Origin: Pseudomonas sp. MH9.2
Lineage (GTDB): Bacteria > Pseudomonadota > Gammaproteobacteria > Pseudomonadales > Pseudomonadaceae
DNA: 64,000 nucleotides
Direction of reading: 5' to 3'
NCBI RefSeq assembly: GCF_034353875.1
Contig: NZ_CP133784.1
Location: 3,314,501-3,378,500 of the forward strand
Below the pieces are notes generated by a model. It worked only from the letters and a program-made list of their open reading frames with translations. It was not told the DNA's origin and ran no database searches. The position numbers and the translations under genes were made by a program. Position 1 is the stretch's first letter. Each line of letters opens with the position of its first letter. Positions 51,030 to 61,112 of the stretch are shown one piece after another.

Positions 51030-52019
51030 TCAGACCAAGACAATCTGATTCTTGCCCTGACGTTTGGCTTGGTACATCGCGGCATCGGCCCGAGCGTAGA
51101 GAACTTCCAGGCCAAGGTCATCGTCGCGGAGGTTGGTCAGGCCCTGGCTTACGGTGATGCCGAATGCCTGGTTGTTGCACTGGAAGCTCAGGCGCTGGAT
51201 TTCCCGCTGCAGCCGTTCGGCGATTTGCTTGGCCATGTCCGGTGCGCACCCAGGGAGCACGGCGGCAAACTCTTCCCCGCCGATACGTCCGAACACATCG
51301 CCTCGACGAAGAGCTGAACGTCCACTCTCGGCGATGCGTTGCAACACCTGATCGCCTTCCTGATGGCCGTATGTATCGTTGACCAACTTGAAATCATCGA
51401 TGTCCAAGAGCAAAAACGCCAAGGGCAAGCCCTGCAAGCGAGCCTGTTCGAACTCATGCTGAGCGCATTCGAAAAAGTGCCGACGGTTACTGCTCTGGGT
51501 CAGCACATCAGTGGTGGCGAGACGTTGAAGTTCGCCTTCAAGCTGCTTCTTTTCGGTGATGTCTTCGGCGATACCCACCACAATCAGACGCTGTCCGAGT
51601 TCCTGGCGACTGATAAAGCATTTGTCGCTCAGCCAGCGAACCTGCCCGTCTGAACGGATGATCCGGTATTCGCGGTCTTCGATGGCGCCCTTGTCCAGCA
51701 CCTGGGTCAGGCTGCGTTCGGCATAGTCCAGGTCGTCGGGGTAAATGCTGTCGCGCCACTCGTTGTAGTCGGCGAGCAACAGGCCGGCCGAGCGCCCGAA
51801 AATCTGCTCATAGGCCGGGCTGACGTAAATCATTTGCTGGGTTTCCCAGTCGAACGCCCATAACACCGCGTTGACGCTGACCAGCAGCGAACTGAAAAGC
51901 TGTTCTCGTTCGCTCAGGCGTGCGACTTCTGCTTGGGCGTGCATCAGCGCCAGGAGGGTTTCCGCGGAAGGCGGCAGGTCGGTGGGAGAGGGCTGGTTAA
52001 TGGGTGTCTGTCTGTCCAT
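51030..52019 (-). CDS. PAS-GGDEF diguanylate cyclase
   Basis: 329 residues from the ATG at 52019; another in-frame ATG lies 51 bases further upstream. A PAS/PAC sensor (about 50-155: AVLWAFDWETQQMIYVSPAYEQIFG ... EYRIIRSDGQVRWLSD) precedes a GGDEF domain with an intact GGEEF active site (RIGGEEFAAVLPG), so it should make c-di-GMP. No I-site RxxD is obvious five residues before the active site. No membrane segment, hence a cytosolic sensor. Confidence 0.9.
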   Translation of the reverse strand: MDRQTPINQPSPTDLPPSAETLLALMHAQAEVARLSEREQLFSSLLVSVNAVLWAFDWETQQMIYVSPAYEQIFGRSAGLLLADYNEWRDSIYPDDLDYAERSLTQVLDKGAIEDREYRIIRSDGQVRWLSDKCFISRQELGQRLIVVGIAEDITEKKQLEGELQRLATTDVLTQSSNRRHFFECAQHEFEQARLQGLPLAFLLLDIDDFKLVNDTYGHQEGDQVLQRIAESGRSALRRGDVFGRIGGEEFAAVLPGCAPDMAKQIAERLQREIQRLSFQCNNQAFGITVSQGLTNLRDDDLGLEVLYARADAAMYQAKRQGKNQIVLV

Positions 52020-52158
52020 GAGCACTGCATCTCTAGAAGATGTGCGGCGCACAGCCACAAGTGAGCCCACCGAAATAGTGAGCTATTCATTCAGATAGAA
52101 AGTAGGACATGAAGTTCCAGCAGGCGCGCTCCCGGGCGGGGCGCGCCGATCAACGGTG

Positions 52159-53343
52159 TCAGACGGCGACAGGCCGTAGCGAGTAGGTTTTCAGTTGGCT
52201 GGCGAAATCACGCAGTGACTGGATACCACTGGCTTCGGCTTCATGAACCCACTCTTTGATCGCGGCGAGCATGTCGTGACCGTTGGTGCTGGTTTTTAGC
52301 CAGATATGTTGCAATGCCAAGCGCTTCTCGTAGATCACTTTCAGTGCTTGGCTGTGTTCAAGCATGGTCTGGATGTGCAGATGGTGCTTGTCATCAAGCA
52401 GGCTGGTTTCTCGAGAGAGCAGGCGCTTGGCGCGATGGAACTGATGGCGTACCGACACATCGGCCTTGGTCAGTTCTTGTTTCACCAGCGGCGCGATCAC
52501 CAATTTGCGGTACTGAGCCATGATCTGAAAGCGATTGTTGAGGATTGCCATGGCGGTATCCATGTCAACATGGCCCTTGCCTTCAACCCGGTGGGCGATA
52601 GGCGCAACGCGTTGAACCTTAGCCAGACGGAAGAAGCTGAAAACCTTGATCCAGGCCCAGCCCATGTCGAACTCCCACTTCTTGACCGACAACTTGGCCG
52701 AGTTCGGGTAGGTGTGATGGTTGTTATGCAGCTCTTCGCCGCCGATCAGGATGCCCCATGGCACCAGATTGGTCGCCGCGTCACGGCATTCGAAATTACG
52801 GTAGCCCACGGCATGACCAAGACCATTGACGACGCCTGCGGCCCAGAAGGGAATCCACATCATCTGTATCGCCCAGACGGTGATGCCGATCACGCCGAAC
52901 AACGCGAGGTCGATCACCGCCATTATCGAGATCCCGAGGAGAGGGAAACGAGTGTACAAGTGGCGTTCGATCCCGTCGTTCGGACAATTTTTGCCGTAGA
53001 TGCGAAGTGTGTCCGGATTTTCCGCTTCAGCGCGATACAATTCGGCGCCTTTGCGCAGTACAGTAGACAGCCCTTTGATCACAGGACTGTGTGGATCATC
53101 GACGGTTTCGCATTTGGCGTGATGCTTGCGGTGAATGGCGGTCCACTCACGGGTGTTCTGGGCAGTGGTCAGCCACAGCCAGAAACGGAAAAAGTGTTTG
53201 AGCCCAGCGTTGAGTTCCAACGAACGATGGGCGGAGTAGCGATGTAGATAAACCGTGACGCCGACAATGGTCACATGGGTCATCAACAGGATGGCTACCA
53301 CCAGTTGCCAAACTGATAAATCAAGAAGACCGTTGTTCCACAT
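52159..53343 (-). CDS. Membrane fatty acid desaturase (acyl-CoA/phospholipid delta-9 type)
   Basis: 394 residues from the ATG at 53343 (GAGGG upstream). Three His boxes of the di-iron desaturases: HRYSAH (about 40), HRKHH (about 78) and HNNHH (about 210). Membrane pairs lie around 10-30 and 130-170. A C-terminal ~150-residue extension beyond the catalytic core is rich in Lys and His and longer than in minimal desaturases. It introduces double bonds into membrane acyl chains with oxygen. Confidence 0.88.
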   Translation of the reverse strand: MWNNGLLDLSVWQLVVAILLMTHVTIVGVTVYLHRYSAHRSLELNAGLKHFFRFWLWLTTAQNTREWTAIHRKHHAKCETVDDPHSPVIKGLSTVLRKGAELYRAEAENPDTLRIYGKNCPNDGIERHLYTRFPLLGISIMAVIDLALFGVIGITVWAIQMMWIPFWAAGVVNGLGHAVGYRNFECRDAATNLVPWGILIGGEELHNNHHTYPNSAKLSVKKWEFDMGWAWIKVFSFFRLAKVQRVAPIAHRVEGKGHVDMDTAMAILNNRFQIMAQYRKLVIAPLVKQELTKADVSVRHQFHRAKRLLSRETSLLDDKHHLHIQTMLEHSQALKVIYEKRLALQHIWLKTSTNGHDMLAAIKEWVHEAEASGIQSLRDFASQLKTYSLRPVAV

Positions 53344-53497
53344 AAAATGTGTTGCCCTCAAAAATGCTCGATGAATATAAAAGCAGCAGCAGGCATTATC
53401 ACTGACTCAGCTGATAAAACCAGTCGCACTTTTAGATAAGAGTCGCCGGATGTTTCTACTCTATAATCCGCGCCTTTCGTAAGGTTTTTTTAATTTT

Positions 53498-55417
53498 ATG
53501 TCACTTTCTTCTCGCAATGCGCTGCGGACGGCCCTGCTCTACGCGCTGGTGTCGGCTTTGTGGCTTGAGATCAGCAATGCCTCGCTTCGGCATCTGATCC
53601 AGGATCAGGCTAGTTTCGACCAATGGCAGTTGGTAAATGCCTATGCATGGCTGATTTTCAGCGCCGTGCTGATTTTTTTCGCCCGCACCCGGCTCCTCGG
53701 CTGCATGGCCGCCGCTGCCCGAGCCGGGCTGAAAAAGCAGGACCAGGAGCGCTTGAGCCAAGCGGAGGCGGTGTTCGATTGCACGTGCGAAGGCGTCGTG
53801 GTCACTGACAAGCAGGGTTTGATCGTGCATGTGAACCGGGCCTTCATGGAAATTACCGGTTACCAGGCAAACGAAGTGCTCGGGCTTAACCCGAAAAAAT
53901 TCAAGTCTGGCCGCCACGGACCTGAATTTTACCAGACCATGTTTCAGGCGTTGAACGCCAGCGGTCAATGGAGCGGTGAGATCTGGAACCGTCGTAAAAA
54001 CGGCGAGATTTTTCCGCAATGGCAAAGCATCCGCGTCATCAAGGATGAGAACAGTGAAATCAGCCATTATGTGGCGGTATTTTCGGACATCTCCGCCATC
54101 AAGCGTTCGCAGCGCGAACTGGTGCACCTGGCGCACTTCGATCCGCTGACCAGTCTGCCTAATCGTCTATTGTTTACCGACCGTACCGAGCAAGCTCTGG
54201 AGCATGCCCAGGCCAACAAGCGTGGCTGTGCGTTATTGCTGATCGATCTGGATCACTTCAAGAACATCAACGACAGTCTTGGGCATAACGTTGGCGATCA
54301 GGTGCTCAAAATTGTGGCTGAGCGCCTGAATACATTGCTCGGCAACGGCATCACCCTGGCTCGGCTCGGGGGGGATGAGTTCGCCGTGTTGGCAGAAAAC
54401 TGCCAGCAGGTGGCACAGGCCGCAGAACTGGCTCAAAGAGTCATCGAGGGTTTGAAGAAACCGTTCGTGTTCGAGGGCCATCAGCTGTTTATCAGCGCAA
54501 GCGTGGGCATCAGCCTGTTCCCCAGTGATGCCCTGAATGCCGAGCAACTGCTGCGCAACGCGGATTCGGCGTTATTCAAGGCTAAAAGCGAAGGCCGCGA
54601 AGGGTATGCCTTGTATACCGAAGAGCTGACCGCGCATGCGCAGCAGCGGGTCGAATTGGCCAGTGAGCTCCGTCGCGCCATAGCGCACGAGGAGTTGCGG
54701 GTGTTTTATCAGCCGATACATGACCTTTCCAGCGGCCGTATGTCCGGGGTCGAAGCGCTGGTCCGCTGGCAGCATCCTGAACGGGGGCTGGTGTCCCCGG
54801 GCGACTTTATTCCGGTTGCCGAACAAAGTGGCTTGATCGCCGATATCGACATTTGGGTGCTCAAGCACGCCTGCCAGCAGATGAGTGATTGGCGCAAAGC
54901 CGGGGTCGGCCTTGAATTTGTCGCGGTGAATGTTTCTAGTCGGATGTTTGGTCGCAGCGATATGTATCAGCACGTCGCGCAGGCTCTTCGCGACACGGGG
55001 CTTGATTCGCGTTTTCTAGAACTGGAGGTCACTGAAAGTGCGGTGATGGAAGATCCGGACATGGCCATCGAGCAACTGCATCGCCTGCGCGAGTTGGGCC
55101 TGCGACTGGCCATTGATGACTTTGGCACGGGCTATTCATCGTTGCTGCGGCTCAAACGCATGCCGGTGCAGAAACTGAAAATCGATCAGGGCTTTATCGC
55201 CGGTTTGCCCCATGACGAGGATGATGTCGCCATCGTTCGAGTGATCATCGCCCTTGCGCAAACATTGGGCATGCAGGTGTTGGCCGAAGGCATCGAGCGT
55301 CCCGATCAGGCGAGTTTCCTGCTGGAAAACCATTGCGAGCAGGGCCAGGGCTACTGGTTTGGCCGTCCACAGCCGGCTGAAAAGCTGGATTTACACCATG
55401 TGGTGACGTTGTCCTGA
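53498..55417 (+). CDS. Membrane PAS-GGDEF-EAL protein
   Basis: 639 residues. Two membrane helices (about 7-27 and 47-66), a PAS domain (about 88-205), a GGDEF domain with intact LGGDEF, and an EAL domain with EALVRWQHP, the NVSSRMF segment, DDFGTGYSS, and E in VLAEGIE. Both enzyme sites look intact, so it may make and break c-di-GMP, with one activity controlled by the other domain. A TATAAT-like box lies just upstream (near 53461). Confidence 0.92.
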   Translation: MSLSSRNALRTALLYALVSALWLEISNASLRHLIQDQASFDQWQLVNAYAWLIFSAVLIFFARTRLLGCMAAAARAGLKKQDQERLSQAEAVFDCTCEGVVVTDKQGLIVHVNRAFMEITGYQANEVLGLNPKKFKSGRHGPEFYQTMFQALNASGQWSGEIWNRRKNGEIFPQWQSIRVIKDENSEISHYVAVFSDISAIKRSQRELVHLAHFDPLTSLPNRLLFTDRTEQALEHAQANKRGCALLLIDLDHFKNINDSLGHNVGDQVLKIVAERLNTLLGNGITLARLGGDEFAVLAENCQQVAQAAELAQRVIEGLKKPFVFEGHQLFISASVGISLFPSDALNAEQLLRNADSALFKAKSEGREGYALYTEELTAHAQQRVELASELRRAIAHEELRVFYQPIHDLSSGRMSGVEALVRWQHPERGLVSPGDFIPVAEQSGLIADIDIWVLKHACQQMSDWRKAGVGLEFVAVNVSSRMFGRSDMYQHVAQALRDTGLDSRFLELEVTESAVMEDPDMAIEQLHRLRELGLRLAIDDFGTGYSSLLRLKRMPVQKLKIDQGFIAGLPHDEDDVAIVRVIIALAQTLGMQVLAEGIERPDQASFLLENHCEQGQGYWFGRPQPAEKLDLHHVVTLS

Positions 55418-55500
55418 GCACCCGAATGTCACGTTGCTGGAAACGCGCAATACGTTTCCTTGCCGGGAAATATCTCTAAATTCTTTTTGGTTATATCTGC

Positions 55501-55525
55501 ATTCTTAAATAGTCTTTTTAAGAAT
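55501..55525. promoter_or_regulatory. Inverted repeat upstream of oscA
   Basis: ATTCTTAAA-N7-TTTAAGAAT, a perfect 9-bp inverted repeat about 88 bases before the oscA start. It is a candidate site for a sulfur regulator such as CysB; assignment is inference. Confidence 0.45.
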
Positions 55526-55612
55526 AACTGCGCCTCTCTAAGATTACCTCCACGCCACAAGCAGTTGCCCGCGAATCGCTACTGCAGGCACCTCTTATCA
55601 AGGAGAAGAATC

Positions 55613-55795
55613 ATGAGCGCATCTCTACGCAGTGTTGACGGCCAGGACGAAGCAAGCATCCTGCGCGAAATTCAGAGTGCGTTGCGCGACCTGCGCTTCG
55701 GCGCAGTGGAAATCACTGTGCATAACGCGCAAGTGGTTCAGATCGAACGCAAAGAAAAATTCCGCCTGCAGACCCCGAACAACAAGACCAGTTGA
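55613..55795 (+). CDS. oscA: OscA, small DUF2292 protein of the sulfate operon
   Basis: 60 residues from the ATG at 55613 with AAGGAG upstream. DUF2292/YezD family: LREIQSALRDLRFGAVEITVHN and the RKEKFRL end. In Pseudomonas this gene precedes sbp and is required for growth on organosulfur compounds; its exact molecular function is not known. It is the first gene of oscA-sbp-cysTWA. Confidence 0.88.
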   Translation: MSASLRSVDGQDEASILREIQSALRDLRFGAVEITVHNAQVVQIERKEKFRLQTPNNKTS

Positions 55796-55814
55796 CCTGC
55801 GGACCCAGGCGTCC

Positions 55815-55829
55815 GCCAGCTCCCACAGG
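55815..55829 (-). repeat. Half REP-like sequence
   Basis: On the minus strand CCCTGTGGGAGCTGG matches the conserved head of the P. fluorescens REP family; the rest of the element is lost. It sits between oscA and sbp. Confidence 0.45.
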
Positions 55830-55890
55830 GAGATGAGTTCGACCCATCAAGCAAAAGCCAACAATCAAAGAATTGTCCAGGAGCTTCACC

Positions 55891-56898
55891 ATGTCTATTC
55901 GTCGTTTTGCCTTGGCTGCGCTCGCCAGCGCTGTTTTTGCAGGTTCCGCCGTTGCCAAGGACATTGAGCTGCTTAATGTGTCCTACGACCCGACGCGCGA
56001 GCTGTACCAGGATTACAACGCTGAGTTCATCAGTTTCTGGAAGAAAACCCACGCTGACGATACTGTGAAAATTCAGCAATCCCATGGCGGCTCAGGCAAG
56101 CAGGGGCGTGCGGTGATCGACGGTCTGCGCGCGGATGTGGTGACTTTGGCCCTGGCTGGCGACATCGACGAAATTGCGAAAATCGGCAAAACCTTGCCCG
56201 AGAACTGGCAAACCCGCCTGCCGGATGCCAGCACGCCATACACTTCAACCATCGTGTTCCTGGTTCGCAAGGGCAACCCTAAAGGCATCAAAGACTGGGG
56301 CGACTTGATCAAGAATGACGTGTCGGTCATCACCCCTAACCCGAAAACCTCTGGCGGCGCACGCTGGAACTTCCTTGCCGCGTGGGCTTATGGTCTGAAG
56401 GCCGGTGGTAGCGAAGCCAAGGCGCGGGAATACGTGCAGGCCTTGTTCAAGCATGTGCCGGTTCTCGACACGGGCGCTCGCGGTTCAACCATTACCTTCG
56501 TCAATAATGGTCAGGGTGACGTGTTGCTGGCATGGGAAAACGAAGCCTTCCTGGCACTGAAAGAAGACGGTGGCGCCGACAAGTTCGACATCGTCGTACC
56601 TTCGCTGTCGATTCTGGCCGAGCCGCCGGTATCGATTGTCGACAAGAACGTCGACAAGAAAGGCACCCGTGAAATTGCCACTGCTTACCTGGAGCATCTG
56701 TACAGCCCGGCCGGTCAGGAAATCGCCGCGAAAAACTTCTACCGCCCACGTAACGCAGAAGTGGCGGCCAAATATGCCAGGCAATTCCCTAAACTGGACC
56801 TGGTGACTATCGACAAAGACTTCGGTGGCTGGAAAACTGCGCAACCGAAATTCTTCAATGATGGCGGCGTGTTCGACCAGATTTACCAGGCGCAATAG
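55891..56898 (+). CDS. sbp: Sulfate-binding periplasmic protein
   Basis: 335 residues from the ATG at 55891 (AGGAG 7 bases upstream). A Sec signal ends at AVAKD. Sulfate-binding segments: [31 protein letters not shown], and the late RPRNAEV. Periplasmic receptor for the CysTWA sulfate/thiosulfate importer. A hairpin follows before cysT, usual for an operon that makes more binding protein than permease. Confidence 0.95.
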   Translation: MSIRRFALAALASAVFAGSAVAKDIELLNVSYDPTRELYQDYNAEFISFWKKTHADDTVKIQQSHGGSGKQGRAVIDGLRADVVTLALAGDIDEIAKIGKTLPENWQTRLPDASTPYTSTIVFLVRKGNPKGIKDWGDLIKNDVSVITPNPKTSGGARWNFLAAWAYGLKAGGSEAKAREYVQALFKHVPVLDTGARGSTITFVNNGQGDVLLAWENEAFLALKEDGGADKFDIVVPSLSILAEPPVSIVDKNVDKKGTREIATAYLEHLYSPAGQEIAAKNFYRPRNAEVAAKYARQFPKLDLVTIDKDFGGWKTAQPKFFNDGGVFDQIYQAQ

Positions 56899-56944
56899 CC
56901 TGTGCAGCGCTACGTTGAAAAGCGTATCGCTTAGTTTGGCCTTT

Positions 56945-56966
56945 AGCCCGGATTCATTTCCGGGCT
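56945..56966 (+). promoter_or_regulatory. Stem-loop between sbp and cysT
   Basis: AGCCCGGA-TTCATT-TCCGGGCT, a perfect 8-bp hairpin between the genes. It probably causes partial termination or protects the upstream mRNA. Confidence 0.7.
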
Positions 56967-56989
56967 TCGTGCGTTAACCAAGGACTTTT

Positions 56990-57811
56990 ATGTCGCGTCG
57001 TATTTCCCCCGTCATACCCGGCTTCGGGCTGACGCTGGGCTACACCTTGGTGTACCTCAGCTTGATTGTGTTGATCCCGCTGGCTGCCATGTTCATCCAT
57101 GCTGCCCAGCTGACGTGGGATCAATTCTGGGCCATCGTCACTGCCCCGCGTGTGGTTGCCGCCTTGAAGCTGAGTTTTGGCACCGCATTTTATGCCGCCA
57201 TCATCAATGGCGTGATTGGCACACTGCTGGCTTGGGTGCTGGTGCGTTACACCTTCCCCGGGCGCAAGATCATCGATGCAATGATCGACCTGCCGTTCGC
57301 GCTGCCGACCGCTGTCGCCGGTATCGCCCTGACGGCGCTGTATACGCCGACAGGCCTGGTAGGGCAGTTCGCCGCCGACCTGGGCTTCAAGATTGCTTAC
57401 ACCCCGCTTGGCATCACCCTCGCCCTGACCTTTGTCACGCTGCCGTTCGTGGTGCGCACGGTGCAGCCAGTGTTGGCCGATATCCCGCGTGAAGTCGAAG
57501 AAGCCGCCGCCTGCCTGGGCGCGAGGCCGTTGCAAGTGTTCCGCTATATTCTGGTGCCGGCCCTGCTTCCCGCATGGCTGACCGGGTTCGCCCTGGCCTT
57601 TGCGCGTGGCGTCGGCGAGTACGGATCGGTGATTTTCATTGCCGGCAACATGCCGATGAAAACCGAGATCCTGCCGCTGCTGATCATGGTCAAGCTCGAT
57701 CAATACGATTACACCGGCGCCACCGCCATTGGCGTGATGATGCTGATGGTTTCTTTCGTCCTGCTGCTGCTGATCAACTTGTTGCAGCGTCGCATCGAAA
57801 CCCCATCCTAA
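56990..57811 (+). CDS. cysT: Sulfate ABC transporter permease CysT
   Basis: 273 residues, six membrane helices, AAGGA before the ATG. The permease EAA loop reads [23 protein letters not shown], which contacts CysA. Begins [24 protein letters not shown], the family N-terminus. Partner of CysW in the inner membrane. Confidence 0.95.
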   Translation: MSRRISPVIPGFGLTLGYTLVYLSLIVLIPLAAMFIHAAQLTWDQFWAIVTAPRVVAALKLSFGTAFYAAIINGVIGTLLAWVLVRYTFPGRKIIDAMIDLPFALPTAVAGIALTALYTPTGLVGQFAADLGFKIAYTPLGITLALTFVTLPFVVRTVQPVLADIPREVEEAAACLGARPLQVFRYILVPALLPAWLTGFALAFARGVGEYGSVIFIAGNMPMKTEILPLLIMVKLDQYDYTGATAIGVMMLMVSFVLLLLINLLQRRIETPS

Positions 57812-57821
57812 GGAGGCGCGT

Positions 57822-58694
57822 ATGTCTTACTCAACTGTTTCTGCTGCCGCCTCCGCCAACGCTGCCCGTCGTGGCAGCGCAGTGTCTCGACGGATTCTGA
57901 TCGGCCTTGGCTGGCTGGTTTTTATCCTGTTTCTGGGGCTGCCGTTGTTCATTGTGGTCTCTCAAGGCCTGAAAAACGGACTGGGCGCGTTCTTCACCGC
58001 GATCTTCGAGCCGGACGCATTGTCGGCGCTCAAACTCACCGTGATCGCCGTGCTGATTTCGGTACCGCTCAATGTCGTGTTCGGCGTCAGCGCTGCCTGG
58101 TGCGTGAGCAAGTACTCGTTCCGTGGCAAAAGTATGCTGGTGACCCTGATCGACTTGCCGTTTTCGGTGTCACCGGTAATCGCCGGTCTGGTCTACGTCC
58201 TGATGTTCGGCGCTCAAGGCTTGTTCGGGCCGTGGCTACAGGATCACGACATCCAGATCGTGTTTGCCTTGCCGGGTATCGTGCTAGCGACTATTTTCGT
58301 GACCGTGCCGTTTGTTGCTCGCGAGCTGATCCCGTTGATGCAGGAGCAAGGCACGCAGGAAGAAGAGGCGGCGCGGCTGTTGGGTGCCAACGGCTGGCAG
58401 ATGTTCTGGCACGTCACGGTCCCGAACATCAAGTGGGGTTTGATCTACGGCGTGGTGCTGTGTACCGCACGGGCCATGGGTGAGTTCGGCGCGGTCTCGG
58501 TGGTTTCCGGGCACATTCGCGGCGTCACCAACACCCTGCCGTTGCACGTTGAGATCCTTTATAACGAATACAACCACGTCGCAGCGTTTGCCGTGGCGAG
58601 CCTGTTGCTGATCCTGGCGCTGTTCATCCTGCTGCTCAAGCAGTGGAGCGAGTCGCGCATTACCCGTCTGCGCCAAAGTGCGGCGGAGGAATAA
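57822..58694 (+). CDS. cysW: Sulfate ABC transporter permease CysW
   Basis: 290 residues, AAGGAGG before the ATG, 10 bases after cysT. EAA loop [22 protein letters not shown]; the family segment [19 protein letters not shown] is present. Second permease subunit of the sulfate importer. Confidence 0.95.
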   Translation: MSYSTVSAAASANAARRGSAVSRRILIGLGWLVFILFLGLPLFIVVSQGLKNGLGAFFTAIFEPDALSALKLTVIAVLISVPLNVVFGVSAAWCVSKYSFRGKSMLVTLIDLPFSVSPVIAGLVYVLMFGAQGLFGPWLQDHDIQIVFALPGIVLATIFVTVPFVARELIPLMQEQGTQEEEAARLLGANGWQMFWHVTVPNIKWGLIYGVVLCTARAMGEFGAVSVVSGHIRGVTNTLPLHVEILYNEYNHVAAFAVASLLLILALFILLLKQWSESRITRLRQSAAEE

Positions 58695-58697
58695 TTC

Positions 58698-59687
58698 ATG
58701 TCGATCGAAGTCCGTAACGTCAGCAAGCGTTTCAACGCTTTCCAGGCCCTGAACTCCATCAATCTGGACATTCAAAGCGGTGAGCTGGTAGCTCTGCTGG
58801 GCCCGTCAGGCTGTGGCAAAACCACCTTGCTGCGTATTATTGCCGGCCTGGAAACCCCAGATGAGGGCAGCATCGTTTTCCACGGAGAAGACGTCTCCGG
58901 GCACGATGTGCGTGATCGCAATGTCGGGTTCGTGTTCCAGCACTACGCACTGTTTCGCCACATGACGGTGTTCGACAACGTCGCGTTCGGTCTGCGCATG
59001 AAACCGAAGAACCAGCGTCCGACCGAAAGTCAGATTGCGGTCAAGGTTCATGAACTGCTGAACATGGTGCAGCTCGATTGGTTGTCGGACCGTTATCCGG
59101 AACAGTTGTCCGGCGGTCAGCGTCAGCGTATCGCGCTGGCCCGTGCGTTGGCGGTCGAGCCTAAAGTGCTCTTGCTTGATGAACCGTTCGGCGCGCTGGA
59201 TGCCAAGGTCCGTAAAGAGCTGCGCCGCTGGCTGGCGCGCCTGCACGAAGACATCAACCTGACCTCGGTCTTCGTGACCCACGACCAGGAAGAAGCCATG
59301 GAAGTGGCAGACCGCATCGTGGTGATGAACAAGGGCGTGATCGAGCAGATCGGCTCACCGGGTGAGGTGTATGAAAACCCGGCCAGCGATTTTGTTTACC
59401 ACTTCCTGGGTGACTCCAACCGTCTGCACCTGGGCGACGATAACCACGTGCTATTCCGCCCGCATGAGGTGTCGTTGTCGCGGCATGAACTGGAAGACCA
59501 CCACGCGGCCGAAGTGCGTGATATCCGGCCGCTGGGCGCCACCACTCGTGTGACCTTGAAGGTCGAAGGTCAAAGCGAACTGATCGAAGCCGAAGTGGTG
59601 AAAGACCACGACAGCCTGATCGGTCTGACACGTGGTGACACCTTGTTCTTCAAGCCGAAGGTCTGGCAGAAACTGGCGGGTAGCTGA
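58698..59687 (+). CDS. cysA: Sulfate ABC transporter ATPase CysA
   Basis: 329 residues. Walker [10 protein letters not shown], signature [15 protein letters not shown], Walker [13 protein letters not shown], and a C-terminal TOBE-like domain ([21 protein letters not shown]). Length is slightly short of some CysA proteins but complete. GGAGG lies before the ATG, 3 bases after cysW. Last gene of the operon. Confidence 0.95.
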   Translation: MSIEVRNVSKRFNAFQALNSINLDIQSGELVALLGPSGCGKTTLLRIIAGLETPDEGSIVFHGEDVSGHDVRDRNVGFVFQHYALFRHMTVFDNVAFGLRMKPKNQRPTESQIAVKVHELLNMVQLDWLSDRYPEQLSGGQRQRIALARALAVEPKVLLLDEPFGALDAKVRKELRRWLARLHEDINLTSVFVTHDQEEAMEVADRIVVMNKGVIEQIGSPGEVYENPASDFVYHFLGDSNRLHLGDDNHVLFRPHEVSLSRHELEDHHAAEVRDIRPLGATTRVTLKVEGQSELIEAEVVKDHDSLIGLTRGDTLFFKPKVWQKLAGS

Positions 59688-59692
59688 TCTTT

Positions 59693-59723
59693 TTGACGCG
59701 GCGTGTTCGGCACACCGCGTCAA
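59693..59723. terminator. Hairpin after cysA
   Basis: TTGACGCGG / CCGCGTCAA 9-bp arms with an inner GTG/CAC pair, 6 bases past the cysA stop codon. No T-run on the plus strand; still the likely 3' end of the operon. Confidence 0.55.
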
Positions 59724-59742
59724 ACCATTCGCCTGTGCCGGC

Positions 59743-59769
59743 TGTGTGGAGCGAACGCATTCGCGAATG
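59743..59769. repeat. REP-like element
   Basis: TGTGTGGAGCGAACGCATTC GCGAATG has the REP pattern: a GTGGAGCGAA head and a GCGAA-CGCA-TTCGC hairpin. It lies between cysA and the convergent DUF962 gene. Confidence 0.6.
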
Positions 59770-59776
59770 ACGTCAA

Positions 59777-60301
59777 TCAAACCAGCGCTTTCTTCCCGCG
59801 AATACCGGTAGGCCCGACACGCTCTTCCATGGCGTGCTTGAGTGACTGTCGCAGCCCCAGCAAAAACGCCACTTCGGCCACCACGAACAGTGGCCCGACG
59901 ATCAGCCCCGACACATCGTCAACGAACGCCGGTTTACGCCCTTCGTAAAAATGGCCGACAAATTGAATCGCCCAACCGACGACAAACAAACCGACGCCGC
60001 TGCTCAGCCAGACCAGCGTCGACTGCACGGCAAGCGTGTGTCCTGTCCAAAGGGATAGGCCGAGCAGGGCGCCCATCACCACACCGAACCGCATATCCAG
60101 GCGCAAGTAGAACCCTGTAGACCCCAGTGCCAGCAGGGTTGCGGGCGAAAGCCATATGCCGCCTATCACGGCGCCGGGACGCGAAAGGAGCACGGCCACC
60201 GCAATGACAATCAGCGGAATGCCGATAAAGTGACTGACGATGTTGCGTGTGTCGCGATGGTAGGCGGCGTATTGACTAAGATGATCAACGAGGTTTTTCA
60301 T
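59777..60301 (-). CDS. DUF962 / Mpo1-like membrane protein
   Basis: 174 residues with GGAGG before the ATG. The family motifs YHRDTRNIVSHFIGIPLI at the N-terminus and QFVGHFYEGRKPAFVDD are clear, and four hydrophobic segments lie between and after them. Yeast Mpo1 is an Fe(II) dioxygenase of 2-hydroxy fatty acids that uses these His residues; the bacterial role is inferred. Confidence 0.85.
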   Translation of the reverse strand: MKNLVDHLSQYAAYHRDTRNIVSHFIGIPLIVIAVAVLLSRPGAVIGGIWLSPATLLALGSTGFYLRLDMRFGVVMGALLGLSLWTGHTLAVQSTLVWLSSGVGLFVVGWAIQFVGHFYEGRKPAFVDDVSGLIVGPLFVVAEVAFLLGLRQSLKHAMEERVGPTGIRGKKALV

Positions 60302-60391
60302 TGTTATTCCTCCTGTGGAACGATGATCATGCCTCGGGATTTGAAAGAGCTTTGTCCGTTACCCGACAAAGTCTGCAATTAAGGAGTTCAT

Positions 60392-61084
60392 ATGAGCGGA
60401 GCCGTATGGCGGACCCGACTGCTGACCGGCTACTGGTTCAGCAATCTGCCGGCTGGTTTACAGGATAGCTTGCTCAATGCCGCGAAAACGCGACGCCTGA
60501 CGCCAGGTAAGCCGTTGTTCCGGCGCGGCGATCCGCCGTGTGGGTTGTATGCGGTGCTCGAAGGCGCGATTCGTATTGGCTCGGTCAGCGAGCAAGGCAA
60601 GCAGACGTTGCTGTCGCGGATCGAGCTGCCTTACTGGTTTGGCGAGGTGTCGTTGTTCGATGGCCTGCCGCGCACCCATGACGCATTTTCCGAAGCCCAC
60701 AGCATTCTGTTGCAGGTCCCGCAGTCGGCGCTGGTGACTCTGCTGGAAAAAGAGCCTCAGTATTGGCGCCATTTCGCCTTGTTGATGAGTCAGAAACTAC
60801 GCCTGACGTTCGTTCATCTCGAGCAGCAAAGCTTGTTGCCTGCCGCCGCGCGCGTGGCCTGTCGCTTACTGTTGATCGCCGAAGGGTATGGCGAGATCAA
60901 TCGCTCGCGAGAGGTGATCGAGCTGCCTCAGGAGCCGTTGGCGCAAATGCTGTCGATGTCTCGCCAGACCATCAACAAAATCCTCAACGATTTTCAGACT
61001 CAGGGTGTCCTGGACATCAGTTATGGCGAAATCAGGATTCTTGACCTGGATAAACTGCGTGCGGCGGCCTCGCAATCAGCCTAG
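60392..61084 (+). CDS. Crp/Fnr-family transcriptional regulator
   Basis: 230 residues from an ATG with AAGGAG upstream. A cyclic-nucleotide-type beta-roll (about 30-140, RRGDPPCGLYAVLEGAIRIG, PYWFGEVSLFDGLPRTH) and a C-terminal winged helix with LAQMLSMSRQTINKILNDF. No N-terminal Cys cluster, so not Anr. The ligand is unknown. It is divergent from the DUF962 gene. Confidence 0.9.
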   Translation: MSGAVWRTRLLTGYWFSNLPAGLQDSLLNAAKTRRLTPGKPLFRRGDPPCGLYAVLEGAIRIGSVSEQGKQTLLSRIELPYWFGEVSLFDGLPRTHDAFSEAHSILLQVPQSALVTLLEKEPQYWRHFALLMSQKLRLTFVHLEQQSLLPAAARVACRLLLIAEGYGEINRSREVIELPQEPLAQMLSMSRQTINKILNDFQTQGVLDISYGEIRILDLDKLRAAASQSA

Positions 61085-61112
61085 CCTAGACGCACGATAA
61101 ATGAGGTGCACC

